64,000 bases of DNA, taken from assembly GCF_027942865.1 (NCBI RefSeq), contig NC_134510.1, forward strand, positions 8,156,001-8,220,000. Reading direction: 5' to 3'. Of this stretch, positions 43,600 through 55,662 are shown piece by piece. The notes under the pieces were generated by a model that had not been told where the DNA came from, made no database searches, and saw only the letters and a list, made by a program, of their open reading frames with translations. Numbering within the stretch: position 1 is the stretch's first letter; each line of letters begins with the position of its first letter. A program made the translations under genes and the position numbers. This DNA comes from Odontesthes bonariensis (lineage: Eukaryota; Chordata; Actinopteri; Atheriniformes; Atherinopsidae).

Positions 43600-44430
43600 A
43601 GCTAGCATGTCCTTTATTGTGCGGGTAGAGTTTGAGGACTCGTCCATCACCTTGGTGGAAGTCATAATGGTAGTTAAAAAGCTTCCTGATGGTAAAGCCC
43701 CAGGGGTGGATGAGATCTTCCCTGAGATGCTAAAGGCTCTGGACTTGGTAGGGCTCTCTTGGCAAACACGCCTCTTTAATGTCGCATGGAGGTCTGGGAC
43801 AACACTTGTAGAGTGACAGACTTAGGCGGTGGTTCCAATTTTTAAGAAAGGTGGGATCACACTACTCAGCCTCCCTGGAAAAGTTTACTTCAGGACGTTG
43901 GCTCCGACCAATTGTGGAACCTTAGATTCAGGAGTGTCACAGATCACTGTTTGTGATTTTCAGGGACAGGGTCTGGAGGCATAGTCGTGGAGAGGAGGAC
44001 ATCTCGTTTGGAAATGTCAAGGTCGCATCTCTGCTTTTTGTGGATTATGTGATTCTGTTGATTTCTTCAAGCTAAGACCTTCGGCACACACTGGAGTATT
44101 TTGTGTGTGTGTGTGAAGCAGCTAAGATGAATATCAGTCTTCCAAATCCGAGGCCATGGTTCTCAACCAGAAAAAGATGGAACACTCTCTCTGGGTAGGG
44201 GATGAGTTCATGCCTCAGGTGGAGGACTTTAAGTATATTGGACTCTTATTCACAAATTATGGCAAGTTGGAGCGAGAGATGGACAGACGGATTGGTGCTT
44301 CATTAGCAGTAATGAGGGTGCTGCTCTGGTCCGTTGTGATAAAGAGGGAACTGAGCTGTAAAGTGAAGCTTTCAATTTACCAGTCCTCTTTCTTCATATC
44401 CTCACCTATGGTCATTAGATATGGGTAGTG
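43600..44430 (+). pseudogene. LINE reverse transcriptase fragment (I/RTE-like fish family)
   Basis: Plus strand with frameshifts: VVKKLPDGKAPGVDEIFPEM (43660-43730), VVPIFKKGGITLLSLPGKVY (43830-43890), then a collapsed palm, and later DRRIGASLAVMRVLLWSVVI KRELSCKVKLSIYQS (44283-44390). The order fits one LINE with the middle of RT deleted. I did not settle the clade. Dead copy. Confidence 0.65.
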
Positions 44431-44751
44431 ATCAAAAGAAAGAGGTCGTGGATACAAGCAGCTGAAATAGATTTCCTTTGGAGGGTAGTTGGGCTCAGCC
44501 TTACAAGATTGCTATTTGAGGAACTCGTTCATCTGATGAATGAGGACATCATTTTTTTTCTGTTTATTTCCAGAGTCAGAACCCATATATGATAAGTGCT
44601 ACAGTGCTTTTATGTTTGCTATCATGTTTGTGCTAAAAACTTAGCACCAACTAACCAGATAACCAACTACTTTTAACTCAACATGTGTCAAGGTAGCTGT
44701 GTTATTGTTCCCAGCCAACATTTTATCAGCATTAAGATCAAAACTATTGTA

Positions 44752-46391
44752 CAGTAATTTTCGGACTATAAGCCGCGCCTTTTTCCCCATTTTTCAACCC
44801 TGAGGCTTATATAACCGTGCGGCTAATCTATGGATTTTTACAGCTAACGGCCACAAGGGGAATTCTTAAATCTATGGATTTTACAGGTTACAGTCCACCG
44901 GAAGGCGGAAGGCAGAAGTCCTCCGGAGGCCGGAAAACAGCGCGCAAAAGTAAAAGTGGAACCGCGAGTGGTACGAGAGACAGAACGACACCGAGACAGA
45001 CGGACATTACGAGAGCGAGACAGTTTGTGAGACACCCTCATTATGGAAAACAAACGTAGAAATGCATGTGATGCAGCTTTTAAGTTAAAGGCAGTCAATC
45101 TGGCAGTAAACAAAGGAAATAGAGCTGCTGCACATACCCTTGGCATCAATGAGTCAATGGTGAGACGTTGGAGACGCCAGTGGGAAGAACTGTCTCAATG
45201 CAAAAAGTCAAAAAAAGCTTTCAGAGGTAACAAAAGCAGATGGCCCTTGAAGACTTTCTTGAAGATTGGGTGAACACACAGAGAACAGACGGCCGAGGTG
45301 TTTCCACCGTGCAGATCCGACTGAAGGCCAAAACAGTCACCACCGAAATGAAAATTGAAAATTTTAGAGGTGGACCATCCTGGTGTTTCAGATTTACGAG
45401 GCGAAAGGGACTGTCCATCAGGGCGCGGACGACTGTGTGTCAGCAAGTCCCTCCCGACTACCAGGAAAAAAAATAACAAACGTCGGCGAATTCACACAAA
45501 GAAAGATAGAGGAATATTCCATCGGACCGGACCAGATCATAAATATGGATGAAGTGCCTTTGACGTTTGACCTGCCTCTCGCTAGGACTGTTAACAGGAA
45601 AGGTGAATCGTCCATCACGTTGAGAACCACTGGCCACGAGAGAACGAATTTCACTTGTGTTCTTGGCTGCACAACATCTGGATTAAAGCTTCCGCCAATG
45701 GTGATTTTAAAAATCACCTGCGCCTTTTGTTTAACGTTTGTTTCTTGTGAATAAAACCAAGTTTGCTTTTCACATCTCTGAGTCCGCATCCGTGTCCTAC
45801 CCACCACCCAGTCCTGACACCGTGTTACTGCAACTTTAGGCTTACTGTCGTGTGACAGGCACTTTATTTTGCACTTTTAAATAAAAATTTAATTTAGCCA
45901 TTTATATTGCCTCGTCAAGCGCTGTAAGCTTTTTTTTTTTTTTTTTTTTGTTATGGTACTACTGTAGGCTATAATGTAGATCAGCGGTTTTCAATCTTTT
46001 TCACCACTGCTGTAGATCACTGCCGGTACGTGCGCTGGGAGCGCGCCATTTAAGTTTGAAAGTTGAAAAGTTTGTGTGTCTGAAACGCTATGTGATACAG
46101 TACAGTTTACACAGCATAGTACATGTTCTGTAGCTGCTATTGCACTAAATGGTAACACTTGAAAACGTTATGCAAATATGCAACTTGTTTGTTGAATGTT
46201 AATAAATGGGAGCTTCCTCAAACAGACGCCTCTTTCCCGACAATCCCCTCTGTGCATGAACCCTTACATATGGAAATTAAACATTAAAAAACCGGCGGCT
46301 TATAGTCCAGTGCGGCTTTTATATGTACACATCATTCAATTTAGCTTCTGCGGCTTATAGTCAGGTGCGTCTTATAGTCCGAAAATTACGG
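44752..46391 (+). mobile_element. pogo/Tigger-type Tc1-mariner transposon
   Basis: TA at both flanks (44750-44751, 46392-46393). Left end cagtaattttcggactataa and right end the inverse of ccgtaattttcggactataa, followed inside by gccgc and more inverted copies of the gcggcttata motif. A decayed transposase occupies 45043-45735; the right ~600 bp is non-coding with a T-run at 45930-45949. Confidence 0.88.
45043..45735 (+). pseudogene. pogo-type transposase, frameshifted and C-terminally truncated
   Basis: Three frames in order: N-terminal helix-turn-helix (MENKRRNACDAAFKLKAVNL, LGINESMVRRWRRQWEEL), a CENP-B-type second DNA-binding part (ALEDFLEDWVNTQRTDGRGV, FRFTRRKGLSIRART), then the DDE nuclease start with INMDEVPLTFDLP (first Asp, about 45545) and KGESSITLRTTGHERTNFTC. 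It stops at about 45735, before the other two acidic residues. Homologous host proteins exist (CENPB, JRK, TIGD families), but the TIRs and frameshifts mark this as a dead transposon gene. Confidence 0.8.
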
Positions 46392-46630
46392 TATGCTTTT
46401 TATGTTAGTTAATAGTCAGTCGCTTCTTTTTGGTTATTCTTCACTTAAAATCAAAGGAGCCAATTGCAATCAACAGGAAACAGAGCCTATGAAGAAGTTT
46501 TATTCTTTTCCTCTCATTGTCAACAAGCAGAATGGAAATAAAATAACTTAATAAATAATTGTAAATTGATCAATTAATCCTAAACAGAAATGGAAATATA
46601 CACTTAATATAATGAAAAACTGCTCGCTTT

Positions 46631-48978
46631 TTTTTTTAAAAACAATCTGTTTATTGAGTTTTACATAATAAACAATAGAGTTCCATACAATAACAATTAC
46701 AATGTATTTTTTTTTTTATTTGCAGATATAGATTCAATGTATCACAAAACAGATATATCCGCCCCCCACCCCTATCCTTCTCTGGCACCTAGCCCCAGCA
46801 GATAGATATGTTTAGATAGAAAGCAAAGGAAAGAATAAATGTAGTAATATCAGTAAAACAAAATATTTATACACCGGTATATGTACATGTACAAACAGAT
46901 GGAAAAGTAAGTAAAATCAATATAAAATGACAAATATCTGAATTGGCAGATAATAATACAAAATATATAAATCAATTACAAATAAAGAAAAATAGTAATA
47001 AATAAATGATAATTTAAAAAAAAAGAAAGAAAAAAAGACAAAAACAAGAAAAAAAAACACACACACTAGCTCAGCATTGCAGTACTCAGTTCACAGTGAT
47101 CTGACAACTTGTACTATTGACATACGACAAGAAGGGTTTCCAGGACTTCTCAAATGAGACTACCATACCAATCAGAGTATAAATATAAATATTTAAATAA
47201 ATAGAAGAGATTTCCCCCTTTAATGAAGAGAGAGGCTTCAGAAATATTTCAGAATCTGAAGACTTAGGAAGGGCAGGGAATTCTGGGAATGAGCTACGGA
47301 CAAAGTTTCAAACTTGAAGGTATCTAAAAAAATGTCCTTTAGGAAGCAAAAAATTATTTACCAATTGTTGAAAAGAAGCAAAAATAGAATCAACATACAG
47401 GTCTCCAAGAGTTTTTATGCCAAGCCTAGCCCATATAGAGAAAGTATTGTCCAATAACGATGGGGGAAAAATAGGATTTGCTGCAAGTGGAGCCCCAATA
47501 GAAAGTGTTTGCAGGCCGAAATGACGTCTAAATTGAGTCCAAATTTTAATACTGGAGGCCACCATCACATTGGTAGTGTAACCAGAAATAGACAAAGACA
47601 AGGGTGAGTACAGTAAGGCTTTCAATGATACCGGATGGACAGAGTTTGCTTCTGAAATCAACCATGACGGAGGGACCTCAATATCTCCATAATTAACCCA
47701 ATAATTCAAATTTCTAATATTTGTTGCCCAATAATAGTAAAGGAAGTTTGGTAGCACCATTCCTCCCAGAACTTTGGGTCTCTGCAAAACTTGTAGACGC
47801 AACCTAGGAGTTTTCTTGTTCCAGATAAAATCTAGAATAAGACTGTCTACTTTATGAAAAAATGAAAGAGGAAGGAAGATCGGAATGCATTGAAATAAAT
47901 ATAAAAAGCGCGGGAAAATGTTCATTTTAATTGCATTGATTCTGGCAGCTATAGAAAGATTTAGTAGGGACCATCGCTCTAAATCTTGTTCAGTTTTTGT
48001 GAGCAGAGAGAGAAAATTTTTCCTATAAAGATCAACCAGCGTTTTGGCGACATTTACTCCAAGATAAACAAAGCCAGAGTTCACAACCTTAAATGGTAAA
48101 TTTTGGAGTTCAAGTGAGTTTTCATTTACCTCTCCATTGATAGTAAGCATTTCACTTTTGTTAAGATTAAGTTTATATCCAGAGAATCTACCAAATTCTT
48201 CTAGGACTGAGAGGGTAGCAGGAACAGAACGTGACAGATAAGACAAAAGCAAAAGGAGATCGTCCCCATACAGCGCCACCTTCAGTTCAACACCATTTCT
48301 GGTTATACCGCATATATTAGGATGGGACCGCAGAGCAATTGACAAGGGCTCCATCACAATAGCAAATAAGAGCGGACTTAAAGGGCAACCCTGTCTTGTA
48401 GAGCGATGTAGGCAAAAGTATTCTGAATTTGTGGCATTTGTCCTGACCATGGCCTGAGGAGAAGCATATAATAGCCTAACCCATGAAACAAAGTTTTTCC
48501 CAAAACCAAATTTCCCCAAAATAAAAAAAGATAATCCCACTCTACCCTGTCAAATGCCTTCTTGGCATCCAGAGCTACCAGAGCTTCTGGGAGAGCAATT
48601 GGAGGAGGATTAAGAACCACATTAAACACCCTTCTAAGATTAAAAAAGGAGTGTCTATTATGAATAAACCCAGTTTGATCCAAAGATATAATTGAAGGTA
48701 GGGCAACCTCTAAGCGTCTGGCTAGCAACTTGGACAATAATTTGAAATCAGCATTCAACAGACTAATGGGTCGATATGAACCGCATGAAAGTGGGTCTTT
48801 ACCTTTCTTCAAAAGCAGATAAATGCAAGCCTGGTTTAGGGTGTGGGGAAGTGTACCTGACTTATAAGACTCAGTAAACATCTCTAATAGGTGTGGGGCC
48901 AGCTGTTTCCAAAATGTTTTATAAAACTCGGCTGGAAAGCCATCTGGGCCCGGACTTTTGCCACTTTGTAATGACTTT
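46631..48978 (-). mobile_element. L1-clade LINE, 5'-truncated, with intact target-site duplication
   Basis: Bounded by a 15 bp direct repeat aaaactgctcgcttt (46616-46630 and 48979-48993). Minus-strand orientation: the T-run at 46628-46637 is the poly(A) tail. The 5' truncation point lies in the RT entry near 48978, a normal outcome of target-primed reverse transcription. The clean duplication and near-intact ORF indicate one of the youngest insertions here, only 137 bp upstream of a tgfb2 exon. Confidence 0.92.
47308..48960 (-). pseudogene. L1-clade reverse transcriptase and C-terminal region
   Basis: From about 48960 on the minus strand: KSPGPDGFPAEF, GKDPLSCGSYRPISLLNADF, LDQTGFIHNRHS and ALVALDAKKAFDRVEW (first catalytic Asp). 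A frameshift in 48540-48480 then leads into a 410-codon frame with STRQGCPLSPLLFAIVMEPL, the catalytic box as LYGDDLLLLL (YADD expected), and the long L1 C-terminal region including SSIKIWTQFRRHFGL. Truncation, frameshift and the Ala-to-Gly change in the catalytic box make it inactive. Confidence 0.9.
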
Positions 48979-49130
48979 AAAACTGCTCGCTTTTATACCA
49001 AAGTAAAAACAAAAAACATGCTCAGTCCAGCATCAGTGTTGTATAATAAAATCAACACACAAATCAGACTTTAGCAGAAAATTGTTTTTTATTGCACTAA
49101 GCCTAATCATTTATCTACGTCCCTTTGTAG

Positions 49131-49284
49131 GAATGTTGAGGACAACTGCTGCTTACGATCACTCTACATTGATTTTAAGAAGGATTTGGGCTGGAAGTGG
49201 ATCCATGAGCCAAAAGGTTATGAAGCCAACTTCTGTGCTGGTGCCTGTCCATATCTGTGGAGTTCAGATACCCAGCATTCCAAG
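49131..49284 (+). CDS. tgfb2: tgfb2 exon: first half of the mature ligand
   Basis: A 154 nt exon between AG (49129-49130) and GT (49285). It completes the Arg codon, then encodes 51 residues: [42 protein letters not shown] and [23 protein letters not shown] and SSDTQHS are TGFB2 signatures (TGFB3 has SGPCPYLRSADTTHS). It holds four of the nine cysteines, including the CC pair. It exits in phase 0, the conserved position before VLGLYN in the family. The upstream boundary is 137 bp from an L1-clade insertion; the branch-point and pyrimidine tract (about 49090-49128) lie within that short unique stretch. Confidence 0.95.
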
Positions 49285-49381
49285 GTACTGTATAACAAAG
49301 TGCCAAAGATGAAGAGGTGAACTTGAATGCTGTTTTTTAACGCTGTAACTCATTTCTTCGATGTATGACTCTATGTTCTAG

Positions 49382-49540
<159 letters not shown>

Positions 49541-51540
49541 AAACCCTTACAAGGCAGCACAAACACTTGTGCATTATTATACTCAGCATTTTCTCCACAA
49601 TCAGGTACAGTCTGAAGTGGTAAGTTGGATCATACCAATCATAAAACAGCTCAGAATTAGATCAATGCATACTCAACATACAAGACCTGTCATAACTCCA
49701 GAAACTTGACAATAAAACCCACTACTACAACTACAGGGTTGTGATAACATGAAGAGCAGTGAGAATACAACACAAAAACAAGACTGTTATTTGTTATTTT
49801 AATAATTTCCCTTCTAAGTGCTATGTGCTTTTGTCTAGTCATTGTCTGTATACAGCTTTTTATGCACATAATGCCTTCTGATCCTGGAGAATAGCCAATA
49901 TAGATATTTGACTCTATTGGTCTAAATGACTTGTGTAACCAAAAAAAAAGTAGATTCCCCCAATGTAAAAAAAATCCCCACATAACTTAGAGAGTGGTAC
50001 AGTTTGAATCTTTAGCTATTACAGAGGGTTTTCCTGCTTTTTCTGAATGTATTATTTAAAAAAAAAAAAAAAAAAAAGTAAAAAATTGTTCCATAATTGG
50101 ATCTTGGCAAAACTTTCCCATTTAATGTAAGAAATATTAAATAGGAATAGACCAGTCTATGACATGATAATGCTGATGGTCTATAGAAACATTTGTAAAA
50201 CATCTGACTGTTTTGAAATTGTTTGTATGAATTAGAATTCAGCTGGCTTATTTGATTGTATTAAGTCTATTGACACTGTAGCAACATGGCCATTAGATAA
50301 ATAATTTAAGAAAGGGTCTGAGATCTCTCCATTTATGGGCAACTTGAAAAGCAGATATTTCTGTTTGCACCTGCATGTGAAGCTGTATGATGGATGCAGT
50401 AGTGTTGCTACAGGACAACTAAGAAGGAAAGAATGAGGGATTGAGTGCTAAGGAACCACAAATGGACTAAAAGCACCTGAAGTTTGTTTAAGATGAACTC
50501 ATTATCTTGGTTTTATCTCCAGCTGTTTCCATGATTCACCATAAGGAGGCAAAATCAAAGGGGAAAATTGTTTTGCATCTGCATTCACTAGGTTCTTTAC
50601 GTTTACCATTTTTTGTTAAATATGGGTGTGCCTGAAGGATTGGCAGGACTGGATTTGAGCCTTGATCCTTGCATATAAAGATTTATCTGGATAATTTGAG
50701 ACTTTTGATGATATTATGATTAAACCTCTGAAATCCACAATATTTTATGTTGAGAAACTACTATTGATAAACATTATTATTTAACTTATTCAGCCATCAA
50801 CCCAAGCATTTTTCTGGTATGTGAGATGTTGAGATGTACAACCATTTTTAAAAATAAATTTCCTGGACAGCTCCAAGTTATAATTGAGCTTTTATTTTCA
50901 GGAACATTTTTAATAACATTATTATCTCAATATTTGTTTATGATAGAGTTTAAATCATTTTCAAATCGCTGCATTATGTTAAATGTTTATTTTATTCATC
51001 ATCCATTTGTGGAAATAAAGATGAATGAGCTGTCCACACATTGCAAAACTCTTTCATAGCCTTGAGAATTAATTACACTGTGTTTTCTGAGGCTCTCTGT
51101 CTATCCACAGAGTCAGTTCACAGTCGTTGGAAGGGCTAGGGTCACATTAGGATATTATTTTGATTTTGTCTGAGGAAGTACAGTAACCCATTAGTGTATT
51201 TAAATTTCTATAAAAGGTGTTAGTGAATCAACAATTAGTGACCACCTAGTGACCACCTTGTTTTGATAGTTTTTTAAAAGTTATTTTGCTTTCTATTCTA
51301 CAAATATTTTTTTTGGAAAAATACAGTTTTCCTAGTTAATCCCTTCCATCATGTAAGCAGCCTTATCTCAGCCCCTTTAAGAAAGCGTACTTTCTGAATA
51401 GCAAGAAAAAAACAGGAGCGAGACCAGTTTGTCAACTTTTCTATGTTTCTATTTTTTGTTCAGTAATATCTTTGAGACCCACTATGCTGTGTTGTAATGC
51501 GATATTGCCGTGGTGCTCCAGTGAAAAATAAATTATTTAA
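49541..51540 (+). other. tgfb2: tgfb2 3' UTR region
   Basis: AT-rich sequence without recognisable transposons, unlike the introns, which fits a retained UTR. Candidate poly(A) signals are AATAAA at 51014-51019 and at 51527-51532; which is used cannot be told from sequence. A-runs occur at 50057-50077. Confidence 0.6.
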
Positions 51541-51788
51541 GTTTTGAATGCAACCCTGCTTTTGCTCCCTACTTTTTTTTCCATTCTTTCTGAGAACTCT
51601 GATACACCTATACTTGGTTAACTCCGTTTCTGGAAAGACACAGAGACAAATAACTTCTCTCAGTACATTAGGTTAGTCCTCCAAACACATTTGTTTTTAA
51701 TGCTTCATAACAAATGTTCATCTGAGGAGACTCTTGTTGTCATGGGACAATAATTTCTCTTGTGGTAAATGTTGAATCAGGAGACTAA

Positions 51789-52425
51789 GGCTACATCAGC
51801 ACTAAAAGTAGCCCAAATCTGACTTTTTTGCCCATTTGTGAGCCATATCCGTTTTTTTTTTATGGCAGTCTAAATATCACAAATCAATTTTTTTTTCAAA
51901 TCAGACCCAGGCCACTTTCATATGTGGTCCTAAAACGGATACATATCTGATGTGTTTCAAAGCAACCTCAGTCCAAACAGATACGCCGCATTTCATCTGA
52001 CTTTCACGTGATTGGAGGTAGACGGATGTCACAATTATGTGCTGGAGGAAGCGGCAAGATCAAATGTAAACAATGGACGAAACAAGCATGGTAGATGCCA
52101 TCACATATCAATAAAATTTGTGCTCTCTTTTTTCTCAACCTCCTTCTTCACTTTATTATTTTGTCATAATTTTCCTCCGATTACACAATAATTACAGGAT
52201 TAATACTCACATGCTTACATGTAGCATTCATATTTACTCGTGTAAAACGTGGCGTGCTATGTTGATATCTTGTTTTCTTCTGCGCATCTAGGTCACTGTA
52301 GACTGTTCACACTGGAGTCTGATGGCGGTTGCATTTAAATTATAATGTGAAGAACCACACAAAAAAATTGTATCTCAGCAAAAAAATCTGAATTGAGCAT
52401 TCAGACCTGAAGTGTGAATGTAGCC
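51789..52425. mobile_element. MITE candidate with imperfect inverted ends
   Basis: Left ggctacatcagcactaaa and the inverse of right ggctacattcacacttca resemble each other; just inside, aatctgacttttttgc and aattcagatttttttgc are again inverse-related. Subterminal complementarity suggests a hAT-like MITE. No convincing target duplication. Confidence 0.5.
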
Positions 52426-52429
52426 AAAG

Positions 52430-54870
52430 ATGAGGAAGAAATTATCTTCTGAAGACACCAAGCTCCAAGCAGGTATTTAGCCAGGAACTATGGAGCTAAA
52501 TCAGTTTCAATATTCACAAATGCGCAGGACAAGATTCACAAATATATTTCTGATGCACACACAAATATAACTTGATTTACAAACTGCTTCTGGTCTATGG
52601 AATTCGCTCCATTTGTGTGTGTATTTTGAGACTCCCCTGACTTGTGTCAACCCACAAATGTCTTTTTTTTTTAAACACGGAATGAACTGCAACCAATCAC
52701 ATATCTTCCTTGTTTCAGCCAATCATAAGAACGCACCCAACGTGGGAGACCATTTACTCATAAACCAATCCCATTAAGCCATTCAAACTGCGCTACATGA
52801 CGTAGCCGGCATGCCTTTTGCTGTGCATTTTTCCTCTGCGTTGTGTTGGGAGGGAATGAAAAACAGGGACTCGAATCCAATTCAACAGTTTTACTATCAA
52901 CAGAAATAGAAACAGGGAGATCCGTGTGTGGATGTGCGGCTCAACATCAGACACTCCGGTCAGCAGAAATGGCAATGACCACAGCATGCATGTCCGCCCT
53001 ACAGGATGGATGCTCTCGCACGCACACGGTCACACATACACACTACTACATTATGAACAGGCAGGGAAGAAGAACAACCCAATAAAGAATCATACAAGTG
53101 GGGTGTTTTGGTGAAATGAATATGAAGTTTTTTCTTTTCTTTTTTTTTTTTTTCAACAAACTGCTACATATGCAATTTCAGTCAGTTCAACATGGCTTCC
53201 AGCAACGACAGCGGAGCATCTCAGTGAAACATCTCATTTAACATGTTTGGCTACTTAATCCCCTTGTTATGAGAAGTTGTTTAGTTATTAATCTTAATAT
53301 TAACCCAGCCCTGACTGCTGCATTCTCTCTTTTGCGGGCTTGGCTGAGGACAGCTCCCGAGCCAATAACTGCACAAAGGCCTGAGCTGCTTCCTCTGCTC
53401 GGGGGGACAGACCCTGTCAAACAGTCACTTTATTACTATAATTAATTATAATTCTAATTATCTATAACTGAGTTCTATCACGGAGACGTATGTCAATAAA
53501 TTAAGGTTTGTTGGACAAATCCTCGTCGCTCTTTACACATCCGGTCGGATGCTACAATATCTTGGAAATGTGTCAGTAATGTCTGGGATTAAGGTGACCA
53601 GGGATAAACCACCATAACTCTTTCCCCTTAAAACATCCATCTGGACCCTGGGTAAGTTATTCACACAATTGGAAGACAAAAAAAAGTCCCTAAGTAACAG
53701 TTTAAATGTTAAATAAATAAGTCAAATAATATTGGGAGAAGACTGAAGTCTACATATTTACATGTGAACTGACTCCAACTAGTTCCATTAAAGGGAAAGT
53801 TCCGTTTTTTAAAACCTGGACCTTATTTCTAGCTGTATATATGTTAATTTACTCATTGATAACATTTTCGTGTCACTCTGAGTCGTTCGGACGCTATTTA
53901 GATCATCCGAGAGCCGCGTATCTGCGTATATTATAACGGGATAGAACGGGGCACATATGAAAAACATAACTGTCTCAATGATGACATTTTAATACTTTTT
54001 CGGTGTGTTGAAAATTTAAATGTGCAGGAATTTCACTGTTTTGGGCTTGTCCCCAACCAAGACTTTTTCGCTTCCCCTCTGCAATAAAGCAATAAAAAGT
54101 GCTAAATTCATTAAAACTTTACTTTGCATTTCCTCATAACAACTTAAAAAGACATTTTTCAAATTCATATAGTTAATATTTGTTCAATTTGCAATTTATT
54201 TATAGTTAAATATCGCTGTCCCTCATACATCATTACATTACCATCACACTCAGCATTTTAGAGAGCAATAAAGTTTTTACAAAAAGTTACTTACATTGTT
54301 GCATGTGTGGCGAGGGAGAGGAGGAACTAAATAAAACTAGTCTTAACTAAAGGGAAAACAAGGATAACCAACAACACGGCCCTGGGAATTTCACCCAGAG
54401 AATTAGGTTGCCATATTAAAGGCACACAGGTAAGTCACTCAGGCAGCATGAGACGAGGTTAAAGGTTTAAAAATACAACTTTTATCAATATATAAAAGCT
54501 TGGTTAAAAGGAATCACACTCACACAAAAGTAAAATCGAATTAATGCTGGGGCCAAGTGAGTGGACAAGAGCTAGTGCAAACAAGGGAGCCCACCAAAAT
54601 AAAGAAAAGCAAACAAAATCACCCATGTGGCAGACACACAATCTAAAGTAGAGCTGCTTTCAGAAAGGGGGATGTCACCACCGAGACACCAGCACCACCG
54701 GCCACCAGCAAAAGAAAGAATTACAACAAATGAAGGCTAGCCGCAAATTCAACATGGCAGACTCACCAGGTGTTGGCAATCGCTCATCAACCATCCAGAT
54801 CCACATATAAGGCGCTCCTTCCTGGGCTCTACCTGTTCGTCAGCCAGCTGCATGGTTCGCCAAGCCAAAT
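52430..54870. other. Unassigned intergenic DNA
   Basis: No supported genes. A transposon-end-like ttaaagggaaagttccgttt occurs at 53788-53807 but its partner was not found. A T-run lies near 53138-53153. Short G+C-rich frames near 53240-53420 show no known motif. Confidence 0.4.
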
Positions 54871-54872
54871 TG

Positions 54873-54920
54873 CAGCCCGGTAAACAGCCTGGTAAACAGC
54901 CCGGTAAACAGCCCGGTAAA
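54873..54920. repeat. 12 bp tandem repeat, four units
   Basis: Units cagcccggtaaa, cagcctggtaaa, cagcccggtaaa, cagcccggtaaa. On the minus strand they encode a repeated four-residue pattern (CLPG) within an open frame of no known family. Confidence 0.92.
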
Positions 54921-55199
54921 CATAAAGAGACGCTCTCTCCACCCACCTCCAGCCCGACGTAGCAGCTGTCGAGCAGTCTCCGATCCGACTTCTTTGGTTC
55001 AGCCGAACCAGCCGGCTTCTCTGCTCTTCCAAAGGAGCGTGTTCCCTCGCTGACGCCCGCCCGGCCCATCGCAGGGTAAGACATGGTACTCTCTCATTGT
55101 TTTAATATATTTTCCCGGTCTCACGCTTGCTTCTCTCGCCTAGGCCAGCCGTATGTGCCCACTCACGCTCATGTCTCGCCTCGTCTTCGCTCCAAAGAT

Positions 55200-55545
55200 C
55201 CTGCAGGGGTAACATATCAACTTGGTCTCCCTCGACCGGCAGGTCGCTTCCTATTCTGATTTCACGGCTGTGTTCCGCTCGGCCGATCCCCGCCTATCCA
55301 GGGATCTTTCCATCGGCGAGTTTGTAGCTGCATTCGGGGTCTACAGGGACGTTATTGCTCTGTTTATCCCGAGCGCTGAGTCGAGCTGGACTCAAAAGCC
55401 GCCTCTGTTCTGTCACAGTCGGGTGTTCGCCTGGACTGGTCCGTCCTGGACACCGAGCTCCTGGTTATGTTGGCTCACGCAATCCCATGCTTCTCCTGCT
55501 AGGCCGTCGGCCATAGTAGCGCCCTCTGTCCCTCCATTCCATTAA
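55200..55545 (+). pseudogene. DIRS/Ngaro-type ORF1 (gag-like) fragment
   Basis: SIGEFVAAFGVYRDVIALF and a following VRLDWSVLDTELLVMLAHA in another frame resemble the W..AF..Y.DV....P.R..ELD..L pattern of the capsid-like ORF1 of fish DIRS-group elements. It lies upstream, on the same strand, of a tyrosine-recombinase fragment at 57.4-57.7 kb, the arrangement of such elements, with the RT part missing. Moderate confidence only. Confidence 0.45.
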
Positions 55546-55589
55546 GCTGGCCCCCTCCGCTCCTCCAGCTGATCATCGTACAGGTAACA

Positions 55590-55662
55590 ACCCATCTAGC
55601 TCAGTCGGTAGAGCATGAGACTGGTAATCTCAGGGTTGTGGGTTTGAGCCCTACGTTGGGCG
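55590..55662 (+). tRNA. tRNA-Lys-like gene with anticodon GGT (Thr), probable pseudogene
   Basis: A 73 nt cloverleaf with tRNA-Lys body features: tagctcagtcggtagagcat (A-box, D-arm), anticodon stem TGAGA/TCTCA, and gggtttgagccc (B-box). The anticodon loop reads CTGGTAA, giving GGT at 55623-55625, where Lys genes have CTT or TTT. The acceptor stem has two mismatches (A1.C72, T6.T67). There is no intron and no T-run directly downstream. It could be a mischarged or inactive anticodon-switched copy, or a SINE head. The stem damage favours pseudogene. Confidence 0.7.

Larger units (their letters stand above)
15123..49130 (+). other. tgfb2: 34.0 kb tgfb2 intron filled with nested transposons
   Basis: Donor gtacta at 15123, acceptor tacgtccctttgtag ending at 49130. 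Exon phases match (2 out, 2 in), rejoining the split Arg codon. Within it I see no feature in 15123-15770, 15945-16495, 17175-17535, 19970-20435, 44435-44750 and 46394-46615. Almost everything else is transposon-derived and listed separately. The following intron is only 97 bp. Confidence 0.9.

Noticed and set aside
45043..45735. A domesticated pogo-derived host gene (CENPB/JRK/TIGD type)
   Set aside because: Terminal repeats with TA duplication are still in place, the frame is broken several times and the nuclease is truncated.
53788..54420. Transposon end ttaaagggaaagttccgttt as a full element
   Set aside because: The start looks like a fish MITE end but no inverse partner or duplication was found downstream.
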